A DNA stretch of 64,000 nucleotides from Vagococcus allomyrinae (lineage in GTDB: Bacteria; Bacillota; Bacilli; Lactobacillales; Vagococcaceae), in the NCBI RefSeq assembly GCF_017829975.1, contig NZ_JAEEGA010000004.1, positions 186,001 through 250,000 of the forward strand, given 5' to 3'. The notes under the pieces were generated by a model that saw only the letters and a list, made by a program, of their open reading frames with translations, did not search any database and was not told where the DNA came from. This document shows, one piece after another, positions 1-7,120 of this stretch. The translations under genes were made by a program, and so were the position numbers. Each line of letters begins with the position of its first letter. Positions within the stretch are counted from its first letter, which is position 1.

Positions 1-165
1 GCTTTTATTGGTCTCAGTGGCTGCTCCCCAACTGAAAATAAAGACGTCAGCTTAAAAAAAGAAACAATTAGAACCCTCGACTCAAGCAAAATTTATCACG
101 ATTACTTGCCTGATGATAATGGGACGATTGACTCCAATTTACCTGAAGTTATCACTCCAGAATAA
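1..165 (+). CDS. Lipoprotein, C-terminal part (5'-truncated by window edge)
   Basis: Frame 1 is open from the first base to TAA at 163-165 and gives 54 residues. It begins inside a lipoprotein signal: a hydrophobic stretch ends in the lipobox LSGC, so the mature protein would be lipidated at the Cys about eight residues in. The mature part is only about 47 residues, hydrophilic and acidic, which is very short for a lipoprotein. The start codon lies just upstream of the window. I do not recognise a family. Confidence 0.6.
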   Translation, partial: AFIGLSGCSPTENKDVSLKKETIRTLDSSKIYHDYLPDDNGTIDSNLPEVITPE

Positions 166-306
166 TCCCTCCATTCTAATTAGGCTTGCCACAACTCTAG
201 TATTAGATATCATTGAGGGTAATTTTCTTACCCTTCAAGCATTTTAGCCACTCATCAGCTTTTGATTTGATACGATGATGTTAGAAAATGATTGGAAGTT
301 ACACTG

Positions 307-483
307 ATGACTAATAGATTTGAATTAACGAGTGATAAATTACAAGGTTTTGGGAAAGCAGCTCATATTATCACCGATAGCGAAACTGGCGTTCAGTACT
401 TAATGGTGGCATTTTCAGGCGGGATTGGCCTCACGCCACTAATTGATTTAGCTGGAAAGCCGATTCCAGCTGAAAAAGAATAG
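307..483 (+). CDS. DUF6440-like small protein
   Basis: This 58-residue cytoplasmic protein resembles the DUF6440 family in length and in its core (GVQYLMV followed by SGG and TPLIDLAGKPI). The role of the family is unknown. The frame extends upstream to a TTG at 292, but ATG at 307 has GGAAG eight bases upstream and is the better start. It is followed after 11 bp by a second small gene with a strong AGGAGG site, and the two probably share a transcript ending at the hairpin at 660. Confidence 0.6.
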   Translation: MTNRFELTSDKLQGFGKAAHIITDSETGVQYLMVAFSGGIGLTPLIDLAGKPIPAEKE

Positions 484-494
484 GAGGTGAAACT

Positions 495-644
495 ATGACA
501 TTTAAAAAAGTGATAATATTCAGCCTAAAAGAGTTTAATGACAACAAACCAAACGATGGTTACTCACCTCAAAATGGACATGTCATCAACGTGTTTTTTA
601 GTGCCAATAGATTAACGGAATGTGTGGCAGTTGGCTTTCAATAA
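495..644 (+). CDS. Small hypothetical protein, 49 aa
   Basis: ATG at 495 follows TAGGAGGTGA with ideal spacing, and the frame runs to TAA at 642-644. The product is short, soluble and of no recognised family. It has a basic-hydrophobic start (MTFKKVIIFSL) and one Cys near the end. The strong ribosome site, tight coupling to the DUF6440-like gene and a terminator just behind it support a real gene. Confidence 0.5.
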   Translation: MTFKKVIIFSLKEFNDNKPNDGYSPQNGHVINVFFSANRLTECVAVGFQ

Positions 645-659
645 ATAGATTAATAGGTG

Positions 660-687
660 CCACTTCTTGTTTAAGAAGTGGTTTTTA
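660..687 (+). terminator. Rho-independent terminator
   Basis: The perfect 9-bp stem CCACTTCTT/AAGAAGTGG with a GTTT loop is followed by five T. It ends the small-gene pair at 307-644. Confidence 0.8.
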
Positions 688-895
688 TCTTTCTAGCACA
701 TAGTAATCACCCTAATTTTTCTGAAAGCAACAAACAATGATGGTACAATAAAAAACCCGCAATATAAAAAATTGGAAAACGATCTTCGAAAAATAATTCA
801 TAGTTAGACTTTTATCTTGCTGCATTGATTACGCACTTATCTCATTTTAAAACTGTCACCTAAGATACTTTAACTAAAGCAAAAGGAGAATTAAA

Positions 896-1294
896 ATGAC
901 AAACGAACAAAGACTACTTAACGCTGTCAAAAACGAATTGATTGACAGGTATCCAACTGGTTGGGGAGGTGTAGCCGGTGTTCTGCTAGATACCAATGAC
1001 ATACTTACGAGCATTTCCCCTGATTTTCCAAATGAAGGCTCTAGTGTCTGTATGGAATTGGGTTCTATGCTAGAAGCTGCCAATCAGAACAAAAACATCA
1101 CTCATACAATTTGCCTTGTTAGACATGATGAAATGTCTCCCTTGAAGATTCTCTCGCCTTGTGGGATTTGTTTAGAAAGACTGAGGTTTTGGGGAAACGA
1201 TGTGATGTGTGCTTTGACATCAGACAGTGTCTTAGATCTGAAGTTTGCCAAACTTAGCGAACTCCAACCCCACCATTGGCATAAAGTATACTAA
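896..1294 (+). CDS. Cytidine deaminase-like zinc enzyme (blasticidin-S deaminase type)
   Basis: This 132-residue protein has the cytidine deaminase fold signatures. A zinc ligand and catalytic Glu sit in SVCMELG (Cys52 where many family members have His, then Glu54). The other two zinc ligands are in PCGIC (Cys89, Cys92). It should hydrolytically deaminate a cytidine-type nucleoside. The CxE form together with PCxxC is typical of the small cytidine/blasticidin-S deaminase branch, so the natural substrate is uncertain. AAAGGAG precedes the ATG. It stands alone, with over 200 bp of non-coding DNA on each side. Confidence 0.75.
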   Translation: MTNEQRLLNAVKNELIDRYPTGWGGVAGVLLDTNDILTSISPDFPNEGSSVCMELGSMLEAANQNKNITHTICLVRHDEMSPLKILSPCGICLERLRFWGNDVMCALTSDSVLDLKFAKLSELQPHHWHKVY

Positions 1295-1523
1295 CTGCAA
1301 CTCTTGCGTCAACACCTTAATCCCTGCTTTACGATGCAAAGATGATCAATAGTAAGGTCACAACTGACTTAACTATTCAAACATCGCCTGTAAACTTTCT
1401 CCCAATCATCAACCACTTCCTTAAATCTGTAGTTTGTGCACATGGTTAAGATGACAACATTGTAATGCCATCTGTATATTATATATCGTATAATTAGTAT
1501 ACAATAACTAGGAGGCTGATTAT

Positions 1524-1724
1524 ATGTACGAATACAAAAGTGAAATTTTAGAAACATCTACAAAGTGGATTAAAGATAGCGCAAATGAAAAAGATTTGAA
1601 ACTACTTGACGACTTGATTAATTCAAGAGCCCAACAAGGATGGGAGCTCGTTACACATGCTTACATGCCTAACGTAGTCGCTACACGAAGCGCCTTTCTG
1701 ATTACGTTTAAAAAAACCATTTAA
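1524..1724 (+). CDS. DUF4177-like small protein
   Basis: The product has 66 residues, beginning MYEYKSE and carrying the QGWELV core seen in DUF4177 proteins, small single-domain proteins of unknown role. TAGGAGG lies upstream of the ATG at a normal distance. A very AT-rich stretch (TATATTATATATCGTATAAT) about 40 bp upstream probably holds the promoter. A terminator hairpin follows at once, so this is a single-gene unit. Confidence 0.65.
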   Translation: MYEYKSEILETSTKWIKDSANEKDLKLLDDLINSRAQQGWELVTHAYMPNVVATRSAFLITFKKTI

Positions 1725-1731
1725 TATTTAT

Positions 1732-1763
1732 GGCTCATGGCCTTTAGGCTATGAGCCTTTTTT
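1732..1763 (+). terminator. Rho-independent terminator
   Basis: An 11-bp stem with one G-U pair (GGCTCATGGCC/GGCTATGAGCC) and a TTTA loop is followed by six T, directly after the DUF4177-like gene. Confidence 0.85.
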
Positions 1764-1837
1764 ACTTAGTTTTGATCTTCACCGATAAGTCTCGATACTA
1801 CTAAGCACTTATCAATCTTATACAACAAGGAGTCCCT

Positions 1838-2215
1838 ATGAATAATAAAACAATTAGACTGCTACTAACATTAGTTTATAGCTTCCCCTTCATTTATCTA
1901 GCCATGTACTTAGATTTCTTTTTTCGATCGATGATCGGTTGGTTAATTATGGGAATCGTTTATCTGCTCCTTTTTGTTCTTTCCTATAAACAAAAAGTGA
2001 TACTTCCTCTCATTGTTGGAAGTTTTGTCTCCACTTTTCTTTCAATTACGTTAAACCAAAGAATTGCAAATATTGAACAGTGGTCATCGTATTTTAAACC
2101 TTTTGAAACTAGTTCTCTGATTCTCACGATCATGGTAATCTGCTTACTTATCCAATTGTCAATTTATTACTTGATAAAGAAAATAAAAAAAAATCACCAT
2201 TCTACTAAATATTAA
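1838..2215 (+). CDS. Small integral membrane protein, 125 aa
   Basis: Four hydrophobic helices are visible (about residues 7-27, 33-50, 55-72 and 92-113), ending in a Lys/His-rich cytoplasmic tail (KKIKKNHH). No family is recognised and no catalytic motif is seen. AAGGAG precedes the ATG. It is flanked by the terminator at 1732 upstream and a decayed small-peptide locus downstream, so it appears to be transcribed alone. Confidence 0.6.
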   Translation: MNNKTIRLLLTLVYSFPFIYLAMYLDFFFRSMIGWLIMGIVYLLLFVLSYKQKVILPLIVGSFVSTFLSITLNQRIANIEQWSSYFKPFETSSLILTIMVICLLIQLSIYYLIKKIKKNHHSTKY

Positions 2216-2325
2216 TCATTCATGGAGGAGATAATGTCTTTTAAAACCCGAGGAAATAATTCACAAAAGGGATGGCCTTTTCTAACAGTCATCCCACTAA
2301 ATCCAATATATAGGAGGCAATTTTC

Positions 2326-2411
2326 ATGAATGCAATTGTCGAGGCCAAAGTTTTGGCTTCTACCTCCTGATTGGGTTATTTAATAGATATTTAGTGGGCA
2401 GTAAAAAATAG
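2326..2411 (+). pseudogene. Frameshifted small hydrophobic peptide gene (type I toxin-like?)
   Basis: ATG at 2326 follows TAGGAGG with ideal spacing but stops after 14 codons at 2368-2370. Restoring one missing T near 2358 gives a 28-residue peptide: N-half MNAIVEAKVLA, then FYLLIGLFNRYLVGSKK, ending at 2411. A short hydrophobic helix with a basic tail is the shape of Fst/holin-like type I toxins of Lactobacillales, but no antisense antitoxin RNA could be identified. The restoration is an inference; the intact copy is not in the window. Confidence 0.35.
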
Positions 2412-2442
2412 ACGGCTTCTATTCAATAGAAACCATCTATTC
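2407..2442 (-). terminator. Terminator of the mannose-family PTS operon
   Basis: On the minus strand a long stem with G-U pairs (AATAGATGGTTTCTATT / AATAGAAGCCGTCTATT) is followed by a T run. It lies 10 bp after the IID stop codon. Confidence 0.8.
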
Positions 2443-2451
2443 AAACCTATT

Positions 2452-3291
2452 TTACGCTAAGCCCACTAGAGCCACTAAAATTGAAAACAGAATAACCCCT
2501 AATAATAGCGTCGTCGTTTTAACTTTCTTTCCTAATAACCAATAAATAATCAAAAAGAACACAGCAGGGAAAAAACCTAACATGATTTGATCCACATACG
2601 TTTGCAGTGACTCAGCAATCTTGCCACCACCCACTTTCATGGTTAACTCAAAGTTGACATTCGACGCCGTCATAGCGCCGATGACCATTAACCCAAGAAT
2701 GGACGCCGACTGCGTAATCGATTGAACTAAGCCACTGTCGCCTAATTCGCCAAAAAATTTGGCACCAAACTTGAGACCTTTATCCAAACAGAGGTATCTC
2801 AAAATAAAGTGTGGCACATTAATGATCAATAAAAAGGCAATCGGGCCAAAAATGCTGCCTTGATTGGACAGGGAGATCGCAATCCCTGTGGCGATAACTT
2901 TCAGTGTGCCCCAGAAAAAGGAATCACCAACACCAGCAATCGGCCCCATCAAACTGGATTTAACAGCACTAATTGAGGAAGAATCAAACTCACTATTACG
3001 AGCATTTTCTTCTTCCATGGCACTAGTAATGCCAAATAACAAAGTGGAAACATGAGGGGTAATCGACATAAATTCCAAGTGCCGCTGAAGTGCTAAGGCC
3101 CGCTCTTCTTTCGTTTGATACAGCCGCTTGATAATCGGGCCCATGGTATAAGCAAACGCCAAGTTTTGCATCCGTTCATAGTTCCATGACGCATCCAGTG
3201 TCAGTGACCGAAAGAACACTGACCAAAAGTCTTTCCGTGTTAATTTTGATCCTGCTGCTACCTCATTCGCTGGCTTAGAATTCGTTGTCAT
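2452..3291 (-). CDS. PTS mannose-family IID component
   Basis: This 279-residue membrane subunit of a mannose/fructose/sorbose-family PTS permease works with IIC to move the sugar while IIB phosphorylates it. Typical IID features are the N-terminal TRKDFWSVFFRSLTL segment, the GPIAGVGDSFFWGT loop and C-terminal membrane helices. The frame extends upstream to 3321, but ATG at 3291 has AGGAGG in front and is preferred; it overlaps the end of IIC by 17 bp. Last gene of the operon. Confidence 0.9.
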   Translation of the reverse strand: MTTNSKPANEVAAGSKLTRKDFWSVFFRSLTLDASWNYERMQNLAFAYTMGPIIKRLYQTKEERALALQRHLEFMSITPHVSTLLFGITSAMEEENARNSEFDSSSISAVKSSLMGPIAGVGDSFFWGTLKVIATGIAISLSNQGSIFGPIAFLLIINVPHFILRYLCLDKGLKFGAKFFGELGDSGLVQSITQSASILGLMVIGAMTASNVNFELTMKVGGGKIAESLQTYVDQIMLGFFPAVFFLIIYWLLGKKVKTTTLLLGVILFSILVALVGLA

Positions 3292-4045
3292 CGACAAAAT
3301 CCTCCTGTTTTTTATTTTCACTAACGGTCATCATTAACATGACCGCCACAATCCCGAAAAGCGCCACCCCAACAACCGTGACATTTAAGTAAGCCGCTAA
3401 TAGAAAACCTAACAACAGAAATGGCACCATTTTTTTAGTCAACATCATTTTAGCTAGCATAGCAAAACCGATTGCTGGAATAATCCCAGCCGCAATATCC
3501 AACCCGTGAGTAATAAATTCTGGCACAAAAGACAAAATCTTTTCAATCGCTGGCACACCAAGGGCAAACCCTGCGGCTACCACAAGGGCCAAGATCACTT
3601 TATTTAAAATAGAATAAAAAATTTGAGTCCGTTCAACCCCTTTAATATCCCCTTCTTTAGCATATTTATCTGCCTGATGACTGGCATGCGTCAAGAGAAA
3701 TGTCATCTGCAAGTTGTCGATTAATAGAACCAAGGTGGCAATCGGCACTGCCAATAAAACCGCACTCGAAATCGATTGACCACTCATAATCACATAAGCC
3801 GTGGCAATAATCGTCCCTGAGACAAAGTCTGGGGGATTGCTAGCACCGACTGGAAAAGCACCCATAAAGACTAATTCCAAAGTAGCCCCTAGTTTTAAAC
3901 CAGCCTCTAAATCACCAAGAGCAAGTCCCACTAAAGGACCGACCACAATTGGTCGATTCCACATAGTTGAACCAAAGAAACTGTGCATATAAGCAAACAG
4001 TGCAATTAAAAACATTAAAACGATATTCCCAACTGAAATCTCCAT
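3275..4045 (-). CDS. PTS mannose-family IIC component
   Basis: The protein has 256 residues and about seven to eight membrane helices. The family core NRPIVVGPLVGLALGD and the ASNPPDFVSGT loop identify mannose-class IIC, the sugar-translocating channel partner of IID. The C-terminus is charged (SENKKQEDFVDDNEF) and its coding sequence overlaps the IID start, which suggests translational coupling. An AAGGGGGAAAAATAG site precedes the ATG. The sugar cannot be read from the sequence. Confidence 0.9.
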   Translation of the reverse strand: MEISVGNIVLMFLIALFAYMHSFFGSTMWNRPIVVGPLVGLALGDLEAGLKLGATLELVFMGAFPVGASNPPDFVSGTIIATAYVIMSGQSISSAVLLAVPIATLVLLIDNLQMTFLLTHASHQADKYAKEGDIKGVERTQIFYSILNKVILALVVAAGFALGVPAIEKILSFVPEFITHGLDIAAGIIPAIGFAMLAKMMLTKKMVPFLLLGFLLAAYLNVTVVGVALFGIVAVMLMMTVSENKKQEDFVDDNEF

Positions 4046-4058
4046 CTATTTTTCCCCC

Positions 4059-4532
4059 TTAAATCAATTTAGCGATGTTAACAGCTTGTTCATCAGGCAC
4101 CATCTGAACTGTTAATTCAACGCCCGTTGCTGACAACTGCTGAATCAACTCAATGTCACTTGGTGATAAGTGGACGGATTTTGAGACTTGCTTACGATCA
4201 GCCCCATCCTTCATGCCGCCTAAATTGATTGCCTTGATCGCGGGCACTTGACTAGCTAACTTGGCCACATCCTCCACTGACTCACATAAAATCAATAAGC
4301 TGTACTTATCCGTCACCCCTGAATTTAGGGCCGTGACGGAATCTTCAATACTTTTCATGACTAACTTAACGCCACTTGGTGTGGCCATCTTCATAGCGGT
4401 CATTTTCAACGAATCCTTCACCAATGCGTCACTAGCAATCAAGATACAATTTGCTTGTAAAAATTTTGTCCAAGTAAAGCCAACCTGCCCGTGAATCAAA
4501 CGGTGATCCACTCTCACTAATTTTACTGTCAT
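4059..4532 (-). CDS. PTS mannose-family IIB component
   Basis: This 157-residue cytoplasmic phosphocarrier passes phosphate from IIA to the incoming sugar. The N-terminal VRVDHRLIHGQVG motif contains the phosphorylated His (His14). GGGAGGG lies upstream of the ATG, and the gene begins 2 bp after the BtpA-like gene stops. Length is normal for the family. Confidence 0.9.
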   Translation of the reverse strand: MTVKLVRVDHRLIHGQVGFTWTKFLQANCILIASDALVKDSLKMTAMKMATPSGVKLVMKSIEDSVTALNSGVTDKYSLLILCESVEDVAKLASQVPAIKAINLGGMKDGADRKQVSKSVHLSPSDIELIQQLSATGVELTVQMVPDEQAVNIAKLI

Positions 4533-4534
4533 CT

Positions 4535-5278
4535 CTACAATCCCTCCCGATATTGTTTCACTAATGTCATAAACTGCCGAACATTTTCGCGACTTACATC
4601 ACCAGTGTCCTTTTTCGTATCTTTAAAACAACTTCCCACGATAGCCGCATCACAGATCGCCAATTGAGCCAAAACATTCTCATCAGTCACACCTGCTGCC
4701 ACCACTAAAGGAAACGCCCCTAAGGCCTCACGAAAATCTTGAATTTTGGCCATTGAGGTTTCTTCTCCCGTGGCATTTTGAGTCACTGCAACCGCATCAC
4801 AGCGAGTCTTCGCAATGGCCAAATCTTCCGCCAAACTCTTTTCGGATAATTCCGGTTGATACTTAAAGCGCACCCCACCGATTAAACAAGCTTTAGACTG
4901 ACTGCGTTCCAAATCGAAAAACGCTTGCAAGGTCGCTTCATCGCGTGGTTTAACATGGCCCACTACTGAATCCACTTGTACAATATCCAGCTCATATTTA
5001 TTGGCCAAATAAAAACCCATGGCATCCAGATTTAAACAATTGACCCCAATCGGAATCCCTAACTTCAAGGAAACGATGTACTGAATGGCTTTTTCTAGCT
5101 GGACATAATCGCCATAATAGTTTTCCATCATAATACAATCGACGCCTTCCTCAGCGTAAATAGCGATCTCCTTTTTGGCTCGCTCTTGAATCTCTTCTTC
5201 TGAGTCTCCTTTTAAATGAATCATCGCAATAATCGGTTTTTTTGTCTTAAAGACATCCAAAAATGTTTTCTTTTCCAA
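4535..5278 (-). CDS. BtpA/SgcQ-family TIM-barrel protein
   Basis: The 247-residue protein resembles the BtpA/SgcQ family: PIIAMIHLKG start, a GVDCIMMENYYGD segment, and a C-terminal VVAAGVTDENV...GSCFK phosphate-binding-like end. SgcQ-type proteins occur inside PTS operons and are assumed to act on a sugar phosphate, but their reaction is not established. The start is probably TTG at 5278 with GAGAGGAAG upstream. Its position between IIA and IIB makes a role in processing the imported sugar likely, and it is the only non-transport enzyme in the operon. Confidence 0.8.
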   Translation of the reverse strand: MEKKTFLDVFKTKKPIIAMIHLKGDSEEEIQERAKKEIAIYAEEGVDCIMMENYYGDYVQLEKAIQYIVSLKLGIPIGVNCLNLDAMGFYLANKYELDIVQVDSVVGHVKPRDEATLQAFFDLERSQSKACLIGGVRFKYQPELSEKSLAEDLAIAKTRCDAVAVTQNATGEETSMAKIQDFREALGAFPLVVAAGVTDENVLAQLAICDAAIVGSCFKDTKKDTGDVSRENVRQFMTLVKQYREGL

Positions 5279-5296
5279 CTTTAGCTAACTTCCTCT

Positions 5297-5713
5297 CTAA
5301 AAATCCTCATCTACTAGTGCTTCATGGTCCAGCTGAATCCGCCGAATACCTTGCTGGGCTTCAGCTATCATCTCATCAATTGTGGCATCAGAGATAACTT
5401 CCGACCCATCTAAAAGAACTTGCAAAGCCAATCCCAAATTAACCCCAGACAACAGGACCCCATTAGGATAATGGCCTAAACTCAACATAGCGTTTACAAT
5501 ACTAGCCCCATAAAGGTCTCCCATAATAATAAATTGCTGTTCCGGCTGGGCATGCATTTCCTTGGCGATTTCCGCCATAAAGTCGGTGGCGCTTTTGCCA
5601 GGAACTAAGGAATAAGTCGTGATCTCCTGTGCAGTACTACCAGCGATTAACTCCAAAGCATTTTTAAAGCCTTGCGCTAACTCTCCATGGGTGGCGATAA
5701 TTAATTTTTTCAT
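5297..5713 (-). CDS. PTS mannose-family IIA component
   Basis: This 138-residue cytoplasmic protein accepts phosphate from HPr. The active His9 is in IIATHGELAQG, the family signature. CAGGAGGAAT precedes the ATG. It is first of the structural genes, 17 bp after the GntR regulator, so the regulator and transport genes are probably one transcript. Confidence 0.9.
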   Translation of the reverse strand: MKKLIIATHGELAQGFKNALELIAGSTAQEITTYSLVPGKSATDFMAEIAKEMHAQPEQQFIIMGDLYGASIVNAMLSLGHYPNGVLLSGVNLGLALQVLLDGSEVISDATIDEMIAEAQQGIRRIQLDHEALVDEDF

Positions 5714-5730
5714 TGATATTCCTCCTGGTA

Positions 5731-6453
5731 TTAATAAGAACGAATCGCTGCCTTATACAGCTTAGAATTGATAAACTGCTCATTAAAATAAATCAGTTTG
5801 CTAGAAGCATCCAAAACTTGTTGCTTAATATGAAGCAGTGGTGTTCCTTCTTCAACCTGCAACTGCTGGGCCAACTCAGCTGTGGCAAGGGACACATCGA
5901 TCACATTGTCAAAATGATTGATTTGATAACCCTTTGCTTTTAAAACTTCAATCAAGGAATCCGACTCAGTTAACCCATCGATAATCGGCGCCATTTCTTT
6001 TGTGACATAGTCGATTTCAAAAATAACCGGTTGATAGTCAATGTTTCGCAATCGCTTTAAAGAAATAATTTCTGAGGCCATAAATCCTAATTCAATTTGT
6101 TGCCCCTCACTTAAATTAAGATATTCCTTTTCCAAAATTTTAGTAGTGGGAGTTTTATTAGACGTAACCCCTGCTGAAGTGAAACTACCACCCGCATTAA
6201 AAGCTTCCTTATAAACAGGAAATGCCACATAAGCGCCTTTTCCTTGCTTTTTTTCAACAATCCCTTGATCTACCAATAACTGTAAGGCATTTCTAACGGT
6301 AACCCGACTGATGTCATGCTCTCTCATCCACTCCCCTTCAGAAGGCAATTTTTCCCCATATTGATAGCTACCAGACAAAATCTTATTTTCAATCAAATTA
6401 GCCAATTGATTATAAAGTGGCGTTGGATTGCTTTCAGAGATCTCTTTTTCCAT
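5731..6453 (-). CDS. GntR/HutC-family regulator of the PTS operon
   Basis: The N-terminal winged helix-turn-helix (residues about 8-75, with SRVTVRNALQLLVDQGIVEK) is followed by a UTRA effector domain (about 95-235) that binds a sugar phosphate or similar ligand. ATG at 6453 with AAGGAGG is preferred over the codon at 6468. It heads the operon and is preceded by four 10-bp direct repeats (6475-6514) that are its likely operator, implying autoregulation. Confidence 0.88.
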   Translation of the reverse strand: MEKEISESNPTPLYNQLANLIENKILSGSYQYGEKLPSEGEWMREHDISRVTVRNALQLLVDQGIVEKKQGKGAYVAFPVYKEAFNAGGSFTSAGVTSNKTPTTKILEKEYLNLSEGQQIELGFMASEIISLKRLRNIDYQPVIFEIDYVTKEMAPIIDGLTESDSLIEVLKAKGYQINHFDNVIDVSLATAELAQQLQVEEGTPLLHIKQQVLDASSKLIYFNEQFINSKLYKAAIRSY

Positions 6454-6474
6454 AGTATCCTCCTTCATCGTTTC

Positions 6475-6514
6475 AACTTGTATTAACTTGTATCAACTTG
6501 TCTTAACTTGTATT
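6475..6514. repeat. Four tandem 10-bp repeats, candidate GntR operator
   Basis: On the plus strand the unit (C/T)AACTTGTAT occurs four times in a row with one C-for-A change. The period equals one helical turn, so repeated ACTTGT half-sites face the same side of the DNA. It lies 20-60 bp upstream of the regulator start, where promoter and operator are expected. Confidence 0.6.
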
Positions 6515-6598
6515 ATAGTAAGCGTTTTTCATTTTGTCAACCAAAACTTATTTTTTTTGCATACGTCAATTAAAGTAACATCAGATCAAAGCAAACAA

Positions 6599-6619
6599 AC
6601 TCTCCAAAATCTGGAGAGT
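6599..6619 (-). terminator. Stem-loop after the acetyltransferase gene
   Basis: The perfect 8-bp stem ACTCTCCA/TGGAGAGT has a 5-base loop. The following minus-strand tract is only moderately T-rich (TTTGTTTGCTTTG), so it is a weak terminator or stabilising hairpin. Confidence 0.5.
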
Positions 6620-6645
6620 CTGCCCACTTATTTTGTTTAATACCA

Positions 6646-7098
6646 TCACTTACCTTGGCTAAACGACTGTTGAGCGATGACCATTGGCGTAATTGTCCCT
6701 TGATAAAATATCTTCTCAGCTCCTGTCACACTGCCACCTAAGCTTAAAAGAATTTTGACCGTGCTCGCTCGCGCTTCTAATGTCACTTTTTCCACCCCTT
6801 GCGCAAAAATAGCGGCCAATGATTCCCGGGCTAACTGGCTGCCAATATGCCGACCACGATAAGCAGGCGCTACTAAAAAACGCCCCCAGTGAGTCACTCC
6901 GTCTTCTCGCCAGACTGCCACTGCACCAACAATCTTCTGATCAAGTTTAGCACACCACCACTGAGGCTCCTTGGCGGCTGTCAAAGGGATATCAGCAAGC
7001 GGAATCCCTTGTTCCTCATGAAAAACACGACACTGAAGCTGATAAATCTGCTGTAAATCAGCAACACCCGCATTTTCGATTACAATTGTGTGAGCCAA
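6646..7098 (-). CDS. GNAT-family N-acetyltransferase
   Basis: The protein has about 150 residues with a GNAT layout: the acetyl-CoA loop is RGRHIGSQLA (family Q/RxxGxG/A), preceded by WGRFLVAPAYRG. It should transfer acetyl from acetyl-CoA to an unknown amine. TTG at 7098 with AAAGGGGGG six bases upstream is the likely start; the frame also extends to 7137, overlapping the J-domain gene. It is third in the hscC unit, so its substrate may be linked to those genes, though this is only positional. Confidence 0.75.
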   Translation of the reverse strand: MAHTIVIENAGVADLQQIYQLQCRVFHEEQGIPLADIPLTAAKEPQWWCAKLDQKIVGAVAVWREDGVTHWGRFLVAPAYRGRHIGSQLARESLAAIFAQGVEKVTLEARASTVKILLSLGGSVTGAEKIFYQGTITPMVIAQQSFSQGK

Positions 7099-7120
7099 GT
7101 CACGCCCCCCTTTTTCTCGA

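Noticed and set aside
2234-2329. 31-codon ORF with GGAGGAG upstream, overlapping the hydrophobic peptide start
   Set aside because: The translation is basic and low in structure, and it overlaps a better-supported start; more likely part of an RNA leader.
6475-6514. Short direct repeats as a CRISPR-like array
   Set aside because: The units are 10 bp with no spacers and lie in a promoter; an operator explains them.
6516-6532. cre-like sequence AAGCGTTTTTC upstream of the GntR/PTS operon
   Set aside because: The complement ATGAAAAACGCTTAC has one base too many between TG and CG, so it does not fit the cre consensus in register.
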